64,000 nt of DNA from NCBI GenBank assembly GCA_963795555.1, contig CAWCHZ010000001.1, positions 62,001 through 126,000 of the forward strand, in the 5' to 3' direction. The notes below the pieces were generated by a model that was given only the letters and a program-made list of their open reading frames with translations, was not told the origin of the DNA and searched no databases. The position numbers and the translations under genes were made by a program. The stretch is from CAWCHZ01 sp963795555 (GTDB taxonomy: Bacteria; Actinomycetota; Thermoleophilia; Solirubrobacterales; Solirubrobacteraceae). Shown in pieces: positions 47,024 to 56,399 of this stretch. Every line of letters begins with the position of its first letter. Positions within the stretch are counted from its first letter, which is position 1.

Positions 47024-48409
47024 ATGAAGATCCAACCGCTCGACGCGCTCTACGGCTTCCTCATCGCGCTGGCGGCCTCGGCGGCGCTCGCGCCCGTCAC
47101 GGCGCGGCTGGCGCGCCGCGTCGGCGCGGTCGATGAGCCGCGCGAACGCGGCCTTTCACATCGGCCGACGCCGCTGCTCGGCGGGCTGGCGATCCTCGCC
47201 GGCGTCATGCTCGCGGGTCTGCTGCTGCTGCCCGAGGATCGCGAGACGCGCGGCATCCTGATCGGCGCCGGGCTGATCACGCTGCTGGGCGCGCTCGACG
47301 ACATCGTCGATCTCAGTGCGGGCTGGAAGCTCGCCGGCCAGTTCGCCGCGGCGGTGCCCGCCGTGACGGCGGGGATCAAGGTCGATCACTTCACGCTGCC
47401 GTGGATCGGCGCAATCTCGCTCGGTCACGCCGGCGGACCGATCACGCTCGTCGGGTTGGTGTTCCTGATGAACGTGGTGAACTTCAGCGACGGCGTCGAT
47501 GGCCTGGCCGCCGGCGTCGGCACGATCAGCGCGATCGCCTTCGCGGTCATCGCCTGGGACCTCGGCCAGCACGCCGCGGGCCTGCTCGCGGCGATCATCG
47601 CCGGCGCGTCGCTGGGCTTCCTGTTCCACAACTTCCACCCGGCCGCGGTCTTCATGGGCGACAGCGGCTCGAACCTGCTCGGCCTGCTGCTGGGAGTCGT
47701 GGCCGTGCAGGGCACGATCAAGACCAACGCGGTCGTCGCGCTGGTCGTCCCGCTGGTCGTGCTGGCGGTGCCGTTCCTGGACACCGGCTTCGTGCTGGCC
47801 AAGCGCATCAAGTACGGCCGGCCGGTCTACCTCGCCGACCGCTGGCACTTCCATCACCGCTTCGCGAACATCGGCTTCAGCCAGCGCCGCACGGTCCTCT
47901 ACCTGTACGCCTGGACGGCCGCCCTGTCGGCGCTGGCGGTCGCGTTCCGCTTCATCCCCTACTCCGACCACCACGGCCACTTCCACGCCGGTTGGCTGGC
48001 GGTGCTGGCATTCCTCTGCCTGCTGGCGCTCGCCGCGAGCGTCTACCTCGTCGTCGTGCTCGAGATCCTCAAGTTCCGCCGGCTGCGCTCCTGGCAGCTG
48101 CGGCGGGTGGACCCGGCCACCACCGATGAGCAGGTGGTCGCGACCGTCGCGCGCGAGCTCGAGACCGGCGAGCTCGGGCCGATCGCCTCGCCCGCCGCGC
48201 GCGGGCAGCGTCCGCGCGAGGCGCCTCCAGAGCCGCCGCGCCCGCGCGAAGAGCCGCCGCGCCCGCGCGAAGAGCCGCCGCGCCCGCGCGAAGAGCCGCC
48301 GCGCCCGCGCGAATCGCTCGCAGAGCCGCCCGCCCCGCGCCCGCAGTCGCCCGCCGCCGACCGCAATGGCACCGGAGAGTTCCAGCCGCTGGGCGGGCGT
48401 GACCGCTGA
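47024..48409 (+). CDS. WecA/TagO-like undecaprenyl-phosphate sugar-1-phosphate transferase with Pro-Arg repeat tail
   Basis: 461 residues from ATG 47024. Multi-span MraY/WecA family: PTPLLGGLAILAGVM, GALDDIVDLSAGWKLAGQ (DD), MNVVNFSDGVDGLAAGV, FMGDSGSNLLG and DRWHFHHRFANIGFSQR. Starts lipid-linked polysaccharide or teichoic-acid-like polymers by transferring a HexNAc-1-phosphate. From about residue 390 the tail is disordered with four EEPPRPR repeats. Sits between glyA and the atp operon. Confidence 0.9.
   Translation: MKIQPLDALYGFLIALAASAALAPVTARLARRVGAVDEPRERGLSHRPTPLLGGLAILAGVMLAGLLLLPEDRETRGILIGAGLITLLGALDDIVDLSAGWKLAGQFAAAVPAVTAGIKVDHFTLPWIGAISLGHAGGPITLVGLVFLMNVVNFSDGVDGLAAGVGTISAIAFAVIAWDLGQHAAGLLAAIIAGASLGFLFHNFHPAAVFMGDSGSNLLGLLLGVVAVQGTIKTNAVVALVVPLVVLAVPFLDTGFVLAKRIKYGRPVYLADRWHFHHRFANIGFSQRRTVLYLYAWTAALSALAVAFRFIPYSDHHGHFHAGWLAVLAFLCLLALAASVYLVVVLEILKFRRLRSWQLRRVDPATTDEQVVATVARELETGELGPIASPAARGQRPREAPPEPPRPREEPPRPREEPPRPREEPPRPRESLAEPPAPRPQSPAADRNGTGEFQPLGGRDR
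48230..48313 (+). repeat. 4 x 21-base perfect in-frame repeat
   Basis: Units at 48230-48250, 48251-48271, 48272-48292 and 48293-48313, encoding EPPRPRE in frame. Nucleotide-identical copies. Confidence 0.95.
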
Positions 48410-48451
48410 CCGAGACTGGGCTGGCCCCGCTCCGTGCCGGAAGTCACAATG

Positions 48452-48480
48452 TTGTTACAATCGACAGGCGCCGATACACT
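48452..48480 (+). promoter_or_regulatory. Promoter of the ATP synthase operon
   Basis: TTGTTA (48452-48457), 17-base spacer, TACACT (48475-48480): the best full sigma-A-type promoter in the window. RNA would start near 48487, leaving a leader of about 115 bases before atpZ. Confidence 0.65.
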
Positions 48481-48523
48481 CGCGGCGCAATGAGCTTCCG
48501 GGGACAGCCCCGGAGCCCAGGGA

Positions 48524-48548
48524 GCCCGGCTGGTGCGCCGGGCCTTTT
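48524..48548 (+). terminator. Intrinsic terminator in the atp leader (attenuator candidate)
   Basis: GCCCGGC (48524-48530), 6-base loop, GCCGGGC (48537-48543), then CTTTT. It lies between the promoter at 48452 and atpZ. A second hairpin just upstream, CCGGGG-ACAG-CCCCGG (48498-48513), could compete or pause polymerase. Alternatively it ends read-through from the WecA-like gene. Confidence 0.65.
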
Positions 48549-48602
48549 GCGTCCTAGGAGGCGGTGCGGTGTCGTCTTCGCCTGGTGGCGATTCCGATTT
48601 CG

Positions 48603-48809
48603 ATGAGCAGCAGTGGCCGACCCGGCGGCCCGGTGAACCGCGGCGCGGTCGCCGGGGCGCTGATCCTGGCCTCGATCGTGCTCTGCGCGGCGACCGGCTT
48701 TGGCGTCGGTGCGCTGCTCGGGGCGGCTGTCCTCATCGGACTGATCGGTGTGTTCGTCGGCGTGCTCGTCGGGTTCGCGGTTGTCTACGCGCGCTTTAAG
48801 GACATCTGA
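48603..48809 (+). CDS. AtpZ-like small membrane protein (start uncertain)
   Basis: 68 residues from ATG 48603; two spans and the ending GVLVGFAVVYARFKDI typical of AtpZ/AtpI-type proteins preceding atp operons, where they aid Fo assembly or Mg uptake. The ATG has no Shine-Dalgarno, while a perfect AGGAGG (48556-48561) stands 7 bases before GTG 48569 in another frame, which reads SSSPGGDSDFDEQQWP and would need a +1 shift near 48620-48650 to join the membrane part. Either the simple ATG start or a frameshift is possible. Confidence 0.65.
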   Translation: MSSSGRPGGPVNRGAVAGALILASIVLCAATGFGVGALLGAAVLIGLIGVFVGVLVGFAVVYARFKDI

Positions 48810-48846
48810 GGCCTTCAGCCGCGGGCGCCGTCCCGACGCCCTGACG

Positions 48847-49317
48847 GTGCTGCGCTGGATGGATGTCGCGCTGGCGTTGATTGCGCTGCCGATCTTCATT
48901 GCCGCCGGTTGGCCGCTCGGCGGCTGGGCGGCGGGCGCCGGCGCCTGGGTCGCCCAGCGCATGGTCTCCAACAGCACGACGCGTCGAGCCGCGGCCGCGC
49001 GTGACGTGCGTACGCGCGTCGGACTGCTCGCTGGCAGCATGATCGGTCGCGGTTGGCTGGTGGCGCTGACGATCCTGCTCGTGGGGCTTGCCGACCGCCG
49101 CGCGGGCCTCTCCGGCGCGGTGCTGTTCCTCGCGGTGCTGACGACGCACCTGATCATCTCGATGGTGACGCGGCCCTTCGACGCGCCCGGCGCGCCGGTC
49201 GACGCGTCCGCCGAGCGTGCCGGCGAGGCTGATGCACCGGTCGACGCGCCCGCCGAGCGTGCCGGCGAGGCTGATGCGCCGGCCGCGACCCGCGACGCGC
49301 AGGCCCGACGGCGATGA
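48847..49317 (+). CDS. atpI: AtpI-like ATP synthase accessory membrane protein
   Basis: 156 residues from GTG 48847 (ATG 48859 also possible). Four hydrophobic segments in the first 110 residues (ALALIALPIFIAAGWPLGG, then VGLLAGSMIGRGWLVALTIL, and LSGAVLFLAVLTTHLII), then a tail with two 14-residue repeats. Position between atpZ and atpB fits AtpI, a factor for c-ring assembly. Ends overlapping atpB by four bases. Confidence 0.72.
   Translation: MLRWMDVALALIALPIFIAAGWPLGGWAAGAGAWVAQRMVSNSTTRRAAAARDVRTRVGLLAGSMIGRGWLVALTILLVGLADRRAGLSGAVLFLAVLTTHLIISMVTRPFDAPGAPVDASAERAGEADAPVDAPAERAGEADAPAATRDAQARRR
49195..49278 (+). repeat. 2 x 42-base in-frame repeat in the atpI tail
   Basis: 49195-49236 and 49237-49278, encoding PVDASAERAGEADA and PVDAPAERAGEADA; followed by a truncated third copy. 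Confidence 0.9.
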
Positions 49318-50216
49318 CCAGACGACGCAAGCTGCTGCTGATCGGCTTCGGCGGCTGGCTCGTGCTGATCGTGGCGCTCGGCCTGATCTTTGGCGCCGGA
49401 CACCGCAACGACAGCTACCTGCCCCAGAACGAGTTCAAGCTCGACCCCTGGGTCTCGATCAAGCTCGCCGGCATCGATCTGAGCATCAACAAGGCCGTGC
49501 TCTACCTCGTGCTCGCGACCGCGTTGACGGTCGGCACGATGACCTGGATCGCGCGGCGCATGCAGCAGCGGCCCAACCGCGTCCAGACCGCGGTCGAGGT
49601 CGCCTACTCGCTGATGCGCCGCAACATCACCGAGGGCAACATGAGCAACGCCATGGCGGCGCGCTGGTTTCCGTTCATCGGCGCGCTGTTCCTCTTCATC
49701 TGGTTCTCCAACATGCTCGGCTACGTGCCGCTGCCGGTGAACACCGAAAGCAAGATCAACATCTTCGGGGCGCACATCCCCGCCTTCTCCTTCTACGCCG
49801 CGACGGCGAACATCTCGGTGCCGATCGTGCTGACGCTCGTGGTCTGGATCTCCTACCACGTCGAGGGCATCCGCGCGAAGGGCCCGATCGCCTACCTCAA
49901 GAGCTGGGTGCCGGCTGGCATCAGCGGCCCGGCGGCGGTGCCATTGTTCGGGATCGAGGTGATCTCGCACTTCGTGCGGCTGATCTCGCTGTCGGTGCGA
50001 CTCTTCGCCAACCTGCTCGCCGGCCACCTGCTGATCCTCTTCATGGGCGGCGGGCTCGTCGTGCTGCTGGGCCTGGCCGCGCTGGGCGCCGTCACGCTGC
50101 CGATCGCGGTGGTCTTCTTCCTCTTCGAGGTGGTGCTGATCGCCACCCTGCAGGCCTACATCTTCGCCACGCTGGCGGCGATCTACCTCGGTGAGGCGAC
50201 GTCCGCCCACCACTGA
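49314..50216 (+). CDS. atpB: ATP synthase subunit a
   Basis: 300 residues. Conserved helices with SLSVRLFANLLAGHLLI containing the essential arginine facing the c-ring, and VVLIATLQAYIFATLAAIYL. ATG 49314 overlaps the atpI stop (ATGA). Forms the proton half-channels of Fo. Confidence 0.97.
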   Translation: MTRRRKLLLIGFGGWLVLIVALGLIFGAGHRNDSYLPQNEFKLDPWVSIKLAGIDLSINKAVLYLVLATALTVGTMTWIARRMQQRPNRVQTAVEVAYSLMRRNITEGNMSNAMAARWFPFIGALFLFIWFSNMLGYVPLPVNTESKINIFGAHIPAFSFYAATANISVPIVLTLVVWISYHVEGIRAKGPIAYLKSWVPAGISGPAAVPLFGIEVISHFVRLISLSVRLFANLLAGHLLILFMGGGLVVLLGLAALGAVTLPIAVVFFLFEVVLIATLQAYIFATLAAIYLGEATSAHH

Positions 50217-50251
50217 CCAAAACCTGAATCGAACTCCCAACAGGAGGAACA

Positions 50252-50539
50252 TTGGACGTTCTTGGAGTGGACCTCAATACGATCGCCCACCTTGCGGCGA
50301 GCTCGCCGCAGGCGTCGGAGGGCAAGGCGATCGCGCTCGGCGTCGGCGCCGGCCTGGGCACGATCGGCCCCGGCATCGGCGTCGGCTACATCTTCGGCAA
50401 GGTCATCGAGTCGGTGACCCGTCAGCCGGAGATGCGCGACGAGATCACGAGCATCCAGTGGCTGGGCTTCGCCTTGACCGAGGCGATCGTGTTCTACGCG
50501 TTCATCTTCGGCCTGATCGCCTTCTTCCTGACGAAGTGA
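50252..50539 (+). CDS. atpE: ATP synthase subunit c
   Basis: 95 residues. Start TTG 50252 after AGGAGG at 50242-50247. A helical hairpin with the glycine-rich GVGAGLGTIGPGIGVGYIFG and the ion-binding carboxylate Glu77 in GFALTEAIVFYAF. Flanking residues give no sign of a sodium site, so proton coupling is likely. An N-terminal 22-residue extension precedes the first helix. Confidence 0.96.
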   Translation: MDVLGVDLNTIAHLAASSPQASEGKAIALGVGAGLGTIGPGIGVGYIFGKVIESVTRQPEMRDEITSIQWLGFALTEAIVFYAFIFGLIAFFLTK

Positions 50540-51117
50540 CCGCGCCGGCCCTGATCAGCGCCCCGCTGGCCGCCAGCTCGAGCGGGGGGTCGTTCATCGT
50601 CTCGCCGAACGTCGGCCTGATGATCTGGACGCTGCTCGTCTTCCTGATCGGCTTCCTGATCCTGCGGCGCTTCGCGTTCCCGCGCATCGGCGAGGCGCTG
50701 GACCGTCGCCAGCACGCGATCGAGGAGTCGATCGAGGCTGCCGCGCGCACGCGCGAGGAGGCCGACCAGCTGCTCGCCGACTATCGCGAGCGGCTGCGTG
50801 AGGCGCGCGAGCAGGCGGAGGAGATCGTGATCCGCGCCCGCAAGGCGGCCGAGGTCCACGAGCGCGAGGCCAGCGACCAGGCCCGCAGTGCGCGCGAGGA
50901 GATGCTCGAGCGCACGCGGCGCGAGATCGAGGCCGAGACACGCCGCGCGATCGACGAGATCCGCGCGGCCGTCGCCGACCTGACGATTTTGGCGACCGAG
51001 AAGGTCACGCGCAAGGCGCTCAGCGAGGACGATCAGCGTCGGCTGGTGGAGGAGGCGCTCGCCGAGCTGGACTTCTCCTCGCTGGCGGGCGCCACCAGCG
51101 GAGACGGCGAGGCCTGA
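50536..51117 (+). CDS. atpF: ATP synthase subunit b
   Basis: 193 residues from GTG 50536, overlapping the atpE stop (GTGA). One span (GLMIWTLLVFLIGFLILRRF) then a long charged coiled coil (REEADQLLADYRERLREARE onward), forming the stator stalk. Only one b-type gene is present. Confidence 0.94.
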   Translation: MTAPALISAPLAASSSGGSFIVSPNVGLMIWTLLVFLIGFLILRRFAFPRIGEALDRRQHAIEESIEAAARTREEADQLLADYRERLREAREQAEEIVIRARKAAEVHEREASDQARSAREEMLERTRREIEAETRRAIDEIRAAVADLTILATEKVTRKALSEDDQRRLVEEALAELDFSSLAGATSGDGEA

Positions 51118-51169
51118 TGCGACGCGCATCCGGACGGGTCGCCGTGATCGGCGCGGGCGGCGAGGGCTG

Positions 51170-51700
51170 ATGGAAGAGCTGGCCGAGGTCTACGCCCGGT
51201 CGCTGTTCGAGGTCGCGCTCGAGCACGACAAGCTCGACCAGCTGCGCGAAGAGCTCGCGCAGCTCGTCGACGCGCTGAGCGCGGAGCGCGAGCTGACGAT
51301 CTTCTTCTTCTCGCCGTACTTCTCGACGGCGGAGAAGATCGCCGGGCTGCAGCGCGCCGTCAGCGGCGCCGATCCGCTGTTGATGAACTTCCTCACGCTG
51401 CTGATCGAAAACCACCGCATGCCGGTGATCTTCCGCGTCCGCCGGCGCTATGAGGCGCTCTGGGAGCGCCAGCGCCGTCAGCTGCCGGTCGAGGTCACCA
51501 GCGCGGTCGACCTCGACGAGCGGCTGCTGGCGGCAATCGGCGAGCGCGTCGGCACCCAGACCGGCCGCACCGTCAAGCTCACGAGCCGGATCGACCCGGC
51601 GATCGTCGGCGGGATCGTCGTGCGCGTCGGCAACACGATCCTCGACGCCTCGATCCACGGCCGGCTCCAGAACCTTCGCAGGCAGGTCGTCGGCGCCTGA
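51170..51700 (+). CDS. atpH: ATP synthase subunit delta
   Basis: 176 residues. VYARSLFEVALEHDKLDQLR at the N-terminus and VGGIVVRVGNTILDASIHGRLQNLR at the C-terminus (OSCP signature). Connects F1 to the b stalk. The 52-base gap after atpF holds a short out-of-frame stretch only. Confidence 0.95.
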   Translation: MEELAEVYARSLFEVALEHDKLDQLREELAQLVDALSAERELTIFFFSPYFSTAEKIAGLQRAVSGADPLLMNFLTLLIENHRMPVIFRVRRRYEALWERQRRQLPVEVTSAVDLDERLLAAIGERVGTQTGRTVKLTSRIDPAIVGGIVVRVGNTILDASIHGRLQNLRRQVVGA

Positions 51701-51750
51701 GCGCTCCGGCCCGGGCCGCCGTCAAGTCACGACAGGAGACTCCAACCCAC

Positions 51751-53346
<1,596 letters not shown>

Positions 53347-53410
53347 CGCCGCGCGCTGCCGAGCAAGCAACGAGCCGACCACCGACGAAGCCCGATCACA
53401 CCAACCGACG

Positions 53411-54376
53411 ATGGCCCAACGAGACGTCAAGAACCGGATCTCCAGCATCCGCAACATCCAGAAGATCACGCGGGCGATGGAGATGGTCGCAGCGGCGCGC
53501 CTGCGCCGCGCCGAGCAGCGCATCGAGGCGCTGCGTCCCTACGCCGAGGCGATCCGCCGCATGACGCGCCAGGCGTCCCAGGCCGCTGGCGCGATGCCCA
53601 GCCTGCCGGTCCTGCGGGAGCCCGAGCGCGAGGCCAACGTCGGGGTGCTGCTCGTGACCGGCGACCGTGGCCTGGCGGGCGCGTTCAACTCGCAGATCCT
53701 GCGCGCCGGCCTGCGCGCCGCCTCCGAGCACGAGCGCGCCGGGCGGCGCGTGGCCTACTACGCCTCCGGGCGCAAGGGCGTCTCGTCGCTGGCCTTCCGT
53801 GGCCTGCAGGTCGCCGGCGGCTATGCCGGCTTCACCAACCGGCCCGCCTACGCCGATGCGCGGCGCATCGCGCAGGACCTGATCGCCGCCTATGCCGACG
53901 GGCACGTCGATCGCGTCGAGATCTTCTACAACGGCTACGTCTCGGCGCTGTCGCAGGTCGTGCGCCGCGAGACACTGCTGCCACTGCAGCAGGCCAGCGT
54001 GCTCGGCGATGAGCAAACCCAGCCACAGGGCTCCGCGACCGCCGAGCGCCCGGCCGCGGAGCGGCCGGTCGAGGAGCGTCCCGCCGATCTCACGGCCCCG
54101 GCGCGCGCGGCGCCCCGCGCGCTGGTCGAGTACGAGCCCGAGCCCGAGCAGATCCTCGAGCGGCTGGTGCCCGACTACGTCGAGATCTCGATCTACCGGG
54201 CGCTGCTGGAGTCCACGGCCTCCGAGCACGGGGCCCGCATGACCGCGATGCGCAACGCGTCCGAGAACGCCGGCGAGCTGATCGATGACCTGACGCTCGA
54301 GATGAACCGCGCACGCCAAGCCGAGATCACCCAGGAGATCATGGAAGTAGTCGCCGGCGCCGAGGCGCTGAGCTGA
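53411..54376 (+). CDS. atpG: ATP synthase subunit gamma with a Pro/Glu-rich insertion
   Basis: 321 residues. N-terminal RDVKNRISSIRNIQKITRAM and C-terminal MTAMRNASENAGELIDDLTL helices form the rotating shaft. A disordered insert of about 35 residues (GDEQTQPQGSATAERPAAER, onward to about residue 237) sits before the C-terminal helix and is not usual in bacterial gamma; in mycobacteria an extra gamma loop affects ATP hydrolysis, but that loop is elsewhere. Confidence 0.95.
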   Translation: MAQRDVKNRISSIRNIQKITRAMEMVAAARLRRAEQRIEALRPYAEAIRRMTRQASQAAGAMPSLPVLREPEREANVGVLLVTGDRGLAGAFNSQILRAGLRAASEHERAGRRVAYYASGRKGVSSLAFRGLQVAGGYAGFTNRPAYADARRIAQDLIAAYADGHVDRVEIFYNGYVSALSQVVRRETLLPLQQASVLGDEQTQPQGSATAERPAAERPVEERPADLTAPARAAPRALVEYEPEPEQILERLVPDYVEISIYRALLESTASEHGARMTAMRNASENAGELIDDLTLEMNRARQAEITQEIMEVVAGAEALS

Positions 54377-54471
54377 GCTAACGCGCCGGACGGATTGGAG
54401 ACAGCCACCACAATGCAAGTAAGCACGACCGAACAAGTCACCGAGCCGCGCACGGGCGCGGAGGGGGATCA

Positions 54472-55932
54472 GTGGAGAGCTCTGCTGGTCAGCGCACCAA
54501 CATCGGTCGCGTCGAGGAGATCCAGGGCGTCGTGATCGAGGCGGTCTTCCCCGATCAGCTGCCCGAGATCAACCACGCGATCACGATCGCGCGCGACGGC
54601 GCCGGCAAGGAAGAGATCGCGCTCGAGCTCGCCTCCGACCAGGCGGTACTCGTTTGCGAGGTCCAGCAGCACCTCGGTGACGATCGCGTCCGCGCGGTCG
54701 CGATGGACTCCACCGACGGCCTGCGTCGCGGGATGGCGGTCGTCGACACCGGCGGGCCGATCAGCGTGCCGGTCGGGCGCGCGACGCTGGGCCGGATCTT
54801 CAACCTGCTCGGCGAGCCGATCGACCTCGGCGAGGCGCTGCCCGAGGATACCGAGCGCTGGCCGATCCACCGCGAGGCGCCACGGGTGGAGAACCTGACC
54901 CCGACGACGGAGATGTTCGAGACGGGCATCAAGGTCGTCGATCTGCTCGCCCCCTACGCCAAGGGCGGCAAGGTCGGGCTGTTCGGCGGCGCTGGCGTCG
55001 GCAAGACGGTCGTCATCCTCGAGCTGATCCACAACATCGCCCAGGAGCACGGCGGCTTGTCGGCGTTCTGCGGCGTCGGCGAGCGCTCGCGTGAGGGCAA
55101 CGACCTGTGGCTGGAGATGAAGGAGTCGGGCGTGCTCGACAAGACGATCCTCGTCTTCGGCCAGATGAACGAGCCCCCCGGCGCGCGCATGCGCGTCGCG
55201 CTTTCGGGCCTGACGATGGCCGAGTACTTCCGCGAGGCGGGTGGTCAGGACGTGCTGCTGTTCATCGACAACATCTTCCGCTTCGTGCAGGCCGGCTCGG
55301 AGGTCTCGGCGCTGCTGGGCCGGATGCCCTCGCAGGTCGGCTATCAGCCGACGCTGGAGACGGAGATGGGTCAGCTGCAGGAGCGCATCACCTCGACCAA
55401 GCAGGGCTCCGTGACCTCGGTGCAGGCGATCTACGTCCCCGCCGACGACCTCACCGACCCCGCGCCGGCGTCGGTCTTCGCGCACCTCAACGCCACGACG
55501 GTGCTCTCTCGCGCGATCTCCGAGAAGGGCATCTACCCGGCGGTCGATCCGCTCGACTCGACCTCGACGATCCTCAAGCCGGAGATCGTCGGCGAGGAGC
55601 ACTTCCGCGTCGCCAACGCCGTCAAGCAGGTGCTGCAGCGCTACAAGGAGCTGCAGGACATCATCGCGATCCTCGGCATCGACGAGCTCTCCGACGAGGA
55701 CCGGCAGACCGTGCAGCGCGCGCGACGCATCGAGCGCTTCCTGTCGCAGCCGTTCTTCGTCGCCGAGCAGTTCACCGGCACGCCGGGCGCCTACGTGCCG
55801 ATCGCCGAGACGATCCGCGGCTTCAGCGAGATCCTCGAGGGCCGCCACGATGAGCTGCCGGAGGCCGCCTTCTTCATGAAGGGCGGCATCGACGACGTCA
55901 CCGGCGGCCCGAGCGGGCGCGAGGGCGCCTGA
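54472..55932 (+). CDS. atpD: ATP synthase subunit beta
   Basis: 486 residues from GTG 54472 (GGAGGGGG upstream). P-loop GGAGVGKT (172-179), catalytic GERSREGNDLW, and signature PALDPLDSTS-type PAVDPLDSTS. The gap after atpG includes an unused ATG at 54414 in another frame. Catalytic subunit of F1. Confidence 0.98.
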   Translation: MESSAGQRTNIGRVEEIQGVVIEAVFPDQLPEINHAITIARDGAGKEEIALELASDQAVLVCEVQQHLGDDRVRAVAMDSTDGLRRGMAVVDTGGPISVPVGRATLGRIFNLLGEPIDLGEALPEDTERWPIHREAPRVENLTPTTEMFETGIKVVDLLAPYAKGGKVGLFGGAGVGKTVVILELIHNIAQEHGGLSAFCGVGERSREGNDLWLEMKESGVLDKTILVFGQMNEPPGARMRVALSGLTMAEYFREAGGQDVLLFIDNIFRFVQAGSEVSALLGRMPSQVGYQPTLETEMGQLQERITSTKQGSVTSVQAIYVPADDLTDPAPASVFAHLNATTVLSRAISEKGIYPAVDPLDSTSTILKPEIVGEEHFRVANAVKQVLQRYKELQDIIAILGIDELSDEDRQTVQRARRIERFLSQPFFVAEQFTGTPGAYVPIAETIRGFSEILEGRHDELPEAAFFMKGGIDDVTGGPSGREGA

Positions 55933-55935
55933 GCG

Positions 55936-56349
55936 ATGGCGCGCACGCGCTTCGTCGCCGAGGTCCTGACCCCGGAGGGCAGCGTCTTCGACGGTGAGGT
56001 CGAGATGGTCTCGACGCGCACGTCGGTGGGCTCGATCGGCGTCCTTGCGCATCACGCGCCGCTGCTGGCGACGCTCGATCCGACCGAGCTGCGGCTCTAC
56101 ACGGGCGAGGCGCAGCCGCTGCGCTTCGCGCAGGGCGAGGGCTATCTGCAGGTCGGCGACAACCGCGCGCTGCTGCTCGTCGAGGATGCGCTGCCCGCCG
56201 CCGGGCTCGACGTGGCGGCGCTGCAGGAGCAGCTGCGCGCTGCCGACGAGCGCCTGGCGGGCGCGCAGCCGGGCTCCGAGGAGCGCCGGCTGGCCGAGCG
56301 CGACCAGCGCCGCGCGCGCGCCTTCTTGCGAATCGCCCAGGGCGGCTGA
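55936..56349 (+). CDS. atpC: ATP synthase subunit epsilon
   Basis: 137 residues. FVAEVLTPEGSVFDGEVEMV, SIGVLAHHAPLLATLDPTEL and the C-terminal helical pair (about 90-130) that can inhibit rotation. Last gene of the operon; a GC-rich hairpin-prone stretch follows but no U-tract. Confidence 0.95.
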   Translation: MARTRFVAEVLTPEGSVFDGEVEMVSTRTSVGSIGVLAHHAPLLATLDPTELRLYTGEAQPLRFAQGEGYLQVGDNRALLLVEDALPAAGLDVAALQEQLRAADERLAGAQPGSEERRLAERDQRRARAFLRIAQGG

Positions 56350-56385
56350 GGCGGCCGGCGCGCCGAGGGCCGGCGGGGCGCCCCC

Positions 56386-56391
56386 TATGCT
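56386..56391 (+). promoter_or_regulatory. -10 box for leaderless M20 peptidase mRNA
   Basis: TATGCT ends 8 bases before ATG 56400, supporting that start over TTG 56394 and ATG 56430. Confidence 0.5.
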
Positions 56392-56399
56392 GGTTGAAG

